Positions 60,587 through 64,000 of a stretch of DNA of 64,000 nucleotides are shown here, one piece after another (position 1 is the stretch's first letter; each line of letters starts with the position of its first letter). The translations under genes were made by a program, and so were the position numbers. The notes under the pieces were generated by a model. That model made no database searches. It was not told where the DNA came from and saw only the letters and a program-made list of their open reading frames with translations. The stretch is from Anaerolineales bacterium (lineage in GTDB: Bacteria > Chloroflexota > Anaerolineae > Anaerolineales > Villigracilaceae): contig JANWWK010000061.1 of assembly GCA_025056175.1 (NCBI GenBank), positions 30,861 to 94,860 of the forward strand, given 5' to 3'.

Positions 60587-61630
60587 TTATGTCCTGTGCG
60601 CTCGCGCATAATCCATAGCCCGCAGGCGGTGAATGAAATAAACCGAAAGCCCAAATAGCGCCAATGCCGCCGCCTGATGCGCCAAAGCCAGCGAAATCGG
60701 TACGTAAAACAGCACCACCAAGACCCCCAACGTGATTTGCAATACCACGAGACCAATCAGCGCCAGGAGACCTTTGAGAATATCCTGCCCGTAGCCAGCC
60801 TTGCGCGCTACGAAATACAGCCAGAGAACCGCAGCCAGCACTGCAAACGCAAACCAGCGGTGAATGAACGCCACCGTAGCGGGTGACTCAATCCAGTGCA
60901 GGGCCGAGTCGAACAAGCCAGGCGGAATCAGTTTTCCGAACATCAGCGGCCAGGTGGAGGAGACGTGACCGGCCTTTAATCCAGCAGTAAAGCCGCCATA
61001 GGCAATTTGTATCAGCAGCACGGCCATGCTTCCTGCCGCCAGCTTTGAGAGCGGCGACCATTTGGCCTGAACCCCTTCAGCCGGAAACCCGAAGCGATGC
61101 CCCAGCCCCACCCACAGGCTCATGCCAAACAACGCCAGCGCCAGGAACAGGTGCATCGTCAGACGAATGTGGCTGACTGCCGGACGGTCTACGAGGCCGC
61201 TGGCAACCATGAACCAGCCCATGAAGGCTTGCCCGATGAACAACATCCCCATCAGGAAATAAATTCCAAATTCGCGGCGAGGAATGATGCCCTTGAAAAG
61301 AAAATAGAAAACCGGAATGGCGTAGAACAGGCCGGCAAAACGCGCAATCTGCCGGTGAAACCACTCGATGTAGAAAATCTCTTTGTACGCTTCGAGGGTC
61401 ATCCCCTTGTTGACCAGTTGATACTCTGGCGTTTGCTTGTAAAGCTCAAATTCCCGCAGCCAGGCTTCTTCGCCAATCGGTGGAAAAGCCCCGTGAACCG
61501 GGTTCCATTCGACAATCGAAAGCCCGGAGCGCGTCAGACGGGTGAACCCGCCGAACACGACCAGGAAGGCAACCAGCCCGGCAAACAAGAACAACCAGCG
61601 CATGACAGAACGATTTTGTGTTCGAGGCAT
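60587..61630 (-). CDS. ctaA: Heme A synthase (COX15/CtaA)
   Basis: This 347-residue protein has eight membrane helices and converts heme O to heme A for aa3-type oxidases. FGGFTRLTRSGLSIVEWNPVHGA near the N-terminus and the paired heme His residues in WFHRQIARFAGL, HIRLTMHLFLAL, HRWFAFAVLAA and AHQAAALALFG are as in the family. The ATG at 61630 has AGGA upstream. With the next gene it points to an oxygen-respiring lineage. Confidence 0.94.
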   Translation of the reverse strand: MPRTQNRSVMRWLFLFAGLVAFLVVFGGFTRLTRSGLSIVEWNPVHGAFPPIGEEAWLREFELYKQTPEYQLVNKGMTLEAYKEIFYIEWFHRQIARFAGLFYAIPVFYFLFKGIIPRREFGIYFLMGMLFIGQAFMGWFMVASGLVDRPAVSHIRLTMHLFLALALFGMSLWVGLGHRFGFPAEGVQAKWSPLSKLAAGSMAVLLIQIAYGGFTAGLKAGHVSSTWPLMFGKLIPPGLFDSALHWIESPATVAFIHRWFAFAVLAAVLWLYFVARKAGYGQDILKGLLALIGLVVLQITLGVLVVLFYVPISLALAHQAAALALFGLSVYFIHRLRAMDYARAHRT

Positions 61631-61658
61631 ATTTTTATCCTGAAGAGGGGCAGATGGT

Positions 61659-62477
61659 TCAGCGTTCAGCCGGCTTGAGGCGGTAAAAATCTTCCAGCGT
61701 GGCCGCATCCAGTTGCGCCGTCATATCCAGCGTGAGTGGCGTGACCGAGACCAGGCGCTTTTTGAGCAGGACAAAGACATCGCTATCTTCCGGTTCGATG
61801 TCCCAATTGACTCGCATTTCATAACCGACTGTGCCGGGCAACTCCCACGAGGCCCGTTCTGGCGCAGTGGGGTGATAGTAACGTTGTCTTGAGAGACGGG
61901 TCCACCGCCATGGGGTTTGCGGGGTGGCCTCAGCGGGGATGTCCACCTTGAGCAAATCGGCGCCTGGCGGCAGGCCGCTTTCGAGCAGCAGACGCCCGAA
62001 GTATTCCGTGAAATGAGCTGCGGTCGAGAAGTTGACTTCGGTGGAATAGGACAGGTGGTGGGCTTTATCCGTCTCCAGCGAAATTGCCATCGCTGGAATG
62101 CCGACCGCCGCGGCTTCCATCGCTGCGCCCACGGTGCCGGAGATGGTGATGCCGGTGGCGAGGTTCTCGCCGTAATTGATGCCAGAGACGACCAAATCGG
62201 GCTTGTGAGGCAAAATTTCAAGCAGGGCGTGTTGCACGGCCTGGGCTGGCGTACCGCCGACAGCATGGACGACCCATTCCTGTCCGTTAACGATGACCGT
62301 TTCACGGCGGATGATGCCATCGCTGTTTCCAGGCAGACTGCGTCCCATGCCGGAAGATTGCTCGCGCGGGGCGGCAACGGTGACGAATCCGAGACGGGAA
62401 AGCGCGGCTGCGGCCGCCCACAATCCGGGGGAGCGGATTCCATCGTCGTTGGTGAGCAGAATTTGGGGTTTGGGCAT
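61659..62477 (-). CDS. surE: 5'/3'-nucleotidase SurE
   Basis: This 272-residue metal-dependent phosphatase acts on nucleoside monophosphates and has the LLTNDDGIRSPGLWA start (7-21), NGTP-type GGTPAQAVQHALLE, and VVSGINYGENLATGITISGTVGAAMEA (shortened). The C-terminal part is about 20 residues longer than in E. coli. It starts with a short 5' leader and ends 28 bases before the ctaA start, so it may be co-transcribed with ctaA and cytochrome c. Confidence 0.95.
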   Translation of the reverse strand: MPKPQILLTNDDGIRSPGLWAAAAALSRLGFVTVAAPREQSSGMGRSLPGNSDGIIRRETVIVNGQEWVVHAVGGTPAQAVQHALLEILPHKPDLVVSGINYGENLATGITISGTVGAAMEAAAVGIPAMAISLETDKAHHLSYSTEVNFSTAAHFTEYFGRLLLESGLPPGADLLKVDIPAEATPQTPWRWTRLSRQRYYHPTAPERASWELPGTVGYEMRVNWDIEPEDSDVFVLLKKRLVSVTPLTLDMTAQLDAATLEDFYRLKPAER

Positions 62478-62581
62478 GGCGTAATTCTACTGCGGATGTT
62501 TGTCCTGCACAGGTGAAGAAAAGATGATTCAACCGGCAAAGGGGGTTAACGCAAAAGAGTGAGACGGCGTCTCACTCTCTC

Positions 62582-62658
62582 TGGCGCCCCTGGGGCGACT
62601 CGAACACCCGACCTATTGCTCCGCAAGCAAGCGCTCTAATCCACTGAGCTACAGGGGC
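62582..62658 (-). tRNA. trnR(gcg): tRNA-Arg, anticodon GCG
   Basis: Acceptor GCCCCTG pairs with CAGGGGC, discriminator G, and CCA is encoded. The D arm is TAGCTCAGTGGATTAGAGC, the T arm GGGTG-TTCGAGT-CGCCC. The anticodon loop is TTGCGGA, giving GCG, which reads CGC and CGU (Arg). Pair 27-43 is a C-U mismatch. Most bacteria use ACG (inosine) for these codons, so this tRNA is unusual but known in some deep-branching groups. Confidence 0.92.
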
Positions 62659-62745
62659 ATAAGCGGGCTGTATTTTACTCCACTGGAGGGAGAAGGTCAA
62701 GGTTTGTGTGGCTTTTTTCAACCAGTATGGCAGTTGCGCTGATGG

Positions 62746-63774
62746 TTACTGTCCACCGGTATCAATGTAGCCGCGCAGAACATCTTCCAGCACGCGGCGG
62801 GCATCGGCTTGTTTGCCCGGCGTGAACAATTCCGGGTTGATGTCGCTAAAAGAAAGCGGCGCTGAGAACGTGCGGCCTCCGTTGCCTGCTGCCAGCTCGG
62901 GGAAGGCTGCCCGCAGCGCTGCCAGGTAATCCGGTTGAAGAGTCACCACCCAGCCGTTGACTTTTTTGGGGGGAGATTGCGTGCCTATCATCAAAACGCC
63001 GACTGTAGCCAGGTATTGCAACAGTTCGGGGGTATCCAGTCCAGCCTGGATGAACAGCGTTTCGACCTTTTTCTGAACGATGAGAAAGTCGGCATACGCG
63101 CTGTATTCGGACGTTTTGGCATCGGCAGGTACTTCGACAAACGCCGGGTAGGTGTAGCGGGTGTACCAGCCAATTGGCAGACAGCGCCCGCAATAGTAGG
63201 TACGGCCGGTGGTAAGCGCGCGTTGAATAATTGGCGCTTCGGGTGAGTCTTTTTTGAGCATGGCGCCTACCTGGTAGAAATCTTCTGTCACCATTGCGCC
63301 AATGTAACCGGCCAGGAAGGCAACCTGATCGGGGCGAATGGAGTCGCCGCCCAGAATGCTTATATTACCTCCCGCTTGAATGCCCGGAATGTTGACTGCC
63401 AGAAACTGCGTTTGCGGTGCGGCGGCGGCCAGGGCAGCCAGACCAGGGTCAGGTGGCAGGGCAATGACAATTTTCAAAGCCGGTTCCAGGTCTTCGGGAC
63501 CGAGTTGGTTGCGTACCTGAAAGCGGAAGCCCGCGGCCTGGGCCAGGTCGTACACTGCTGCCTGATAGGCTTGCGATTCTTCCTCGTTTAAGTCGGCGGG
63601 CAAGACGAGGATGACCAGCGGCGGTGCAGGCGTAGGGGTGGGGCCGGCAGTTGGCACGTTGGTGAGCGTTGGCGCAGGCGAAGCGGACGCATTGGAAGGC
63701 ACAGGCGTCTGCGCAGGCGAAGTGCAGGCGCTCAAACAGGTCAAAATCAGCAGAAAGGCCAGGAATCGGCGCAC
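62746..63774 (-). CDS. BMP family lipoprotein (Med/PnrA-like binding protein)
   Basis: This 342-residue protein has a signal peptide with lipobox LSAC (about 17), then a Pro/Thr linker (to about 50), and a type I periplasmic-binding fold: VILVLPADLNEEESQAYQAAVYDLAQAAG (shortened), TQFLAVNIPGIQ, GGDSIRPDQVAFLAGYIGAM. The BMP family binds nucleosides or acts in signalling. No transporter genes lie next to it. It could also be a sugar-type binding protein. Confidence 0.85.
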   Translation of the reverse strand: MRRFLAFLLILTCLSACTSPAQTPVPSNASASPAPTLTNVPTAGPTPTPAPPLVILVLPADLNEEESQAYQAAVYDLAQAAGFRFQVRNQLGPEDLEPALKIVIALPPDPGLAALAAAAPQTQFLAVNIPGIQAGGNISILGGDSIRPDQVAFLAGYIGAMVTEDFYQVGAMLKKDSPEAPIIQRALTTGRTYYCGRCLPIGWYTRYTYPAFVEVPADAKTSEYSAYADFLIVQKKVETLFIQAGLDTPELLQYLATVGVLMIGTQSPPKKVNGWVVTLQPDYLAALRAAFPELAAGNGGRTFSAPLSFSDINPELFTPGKQADARRVLEDVLRGYIDTGGQ

Positions 63775-63942
63775 GGGGGTTCTCCAGAATTTGATGATTG
63801 GTTAGCAGGGGGTATTTTACTTGATTCTGACTTTTGCGAATTTCTTGTGTACACCGGCACACAGAACGCACGGAATTGACAAGATGCACGCCCAAGAAAA
63901 TGCTTCCACGTTGCTCTGTTACAAAGATAGAGTGAATTCGCG

Positions 63943-64000
63943 ATGAATGTTGTAGACCAGGCCTTTGATGATGGGCTTGCGGTTCTGCAAAGGAGTTTTT
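63943..64000 (+). CDS. Possible start of a gene cut by the window end
   Basis: An open frame begins at ATG 63943 (MNVVDQAFDDGLAVLQRSF) and has no stop before the end. There is no clear RBS. TTGACA at 63876-63881 could be part of a promoter but lacks a good -10. The rest of the 226-base stretch after the BMP gene holds nothing else I can identify. Confidence 0.3.
   Translation, partial: MNVVDQAFDDGLAVLQRSF

Overview
The window looks like chromosomal DNA from a member of the Chloroflexota, most likely class Anaerolineae. This is inferred, not proven. The clues are several surface lipoproteins with long Thr-Pro stalks (5' end, 42.9 kb, 57.9 kb, 62.7 kb), a topoisomerase I with an N-terminal DUF5679 zinc module, families such as DUF6391, DUF5671, DUF3048 and lamin-tail repeats, a SpoVS protein, and a tRNA-Arg with anticodon GCG. 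A heme A synthase and a cytochrome c suggest an oxygen-using terminal oxidase elsewhere. There is no phage, insertion sequence or CRISPR array. Gene density is high and most genes are ordinary housekeeping or envelope genes.

Left part (1-21 kb): a partial beta-propeller surface protein, glutamate dehydrogenase, an alkylguanine-DNA alkyltransferase / PIG-L deacetylase / YhhN run, cysS, a PIN-TRAM protein and a PhnD-like lipoprotein. Next is a compact sigma-54 locus (rpoN, a soluble NtrB-like kinase, and an NtrC-like activator without a DNA-binding domain), preceded by a full-consensus sigma-54 promoter. On the minus strand follows the chain rpsP-khpA-rimM-dprA-manC-topA.

Middle (21-42 kb): a second-type EF-G, then a cysteine operon (DUF4395 protein, thioredoxin, cysK, cysE). 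The operon is preceded by what looks like a leaderless 15-codon leader peptide with two Cys codons and alternative RNA hairpins. Further on are a short GntR regulator with four tandem 8-bp repeats over its promoter, a membrane and stress-type gene set containing two parS sequences, a PucC-type transporter with a MerR-type regulator and a hairpin-rich intergenic RNA candidate, holA, and a minus-strand glycan/envelope cluster.

At 42.0-42.5 kb there is a 515-base gene-free stretch with a cluster of DnaA boxes. The G/C balance of the + strand reverses around it, and two parS sites lie about 14 kb to its left. Together these make a good candidate for the chromosomal replication origin, without dnaA beside it.

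Right part (42.5-64 kb): spoVS, a lamin-tail surface protein, membrane proteins, a ubiE/menG methyltransferase, then the translation operon nusA-ylxR-infB-rbfA-nrnA-truB-ribF. nusA has its own promoter and a terminator hairpin in its leader. The end of the window holds metalloprotease-like and DUF2085 membrane proteins, a DUF3048 lipoprotein, pfkA (overlapping a convergent cytochrome c gene), heme A synthase, surE, tRNA-Arg and a BMP-type lipoprotein.
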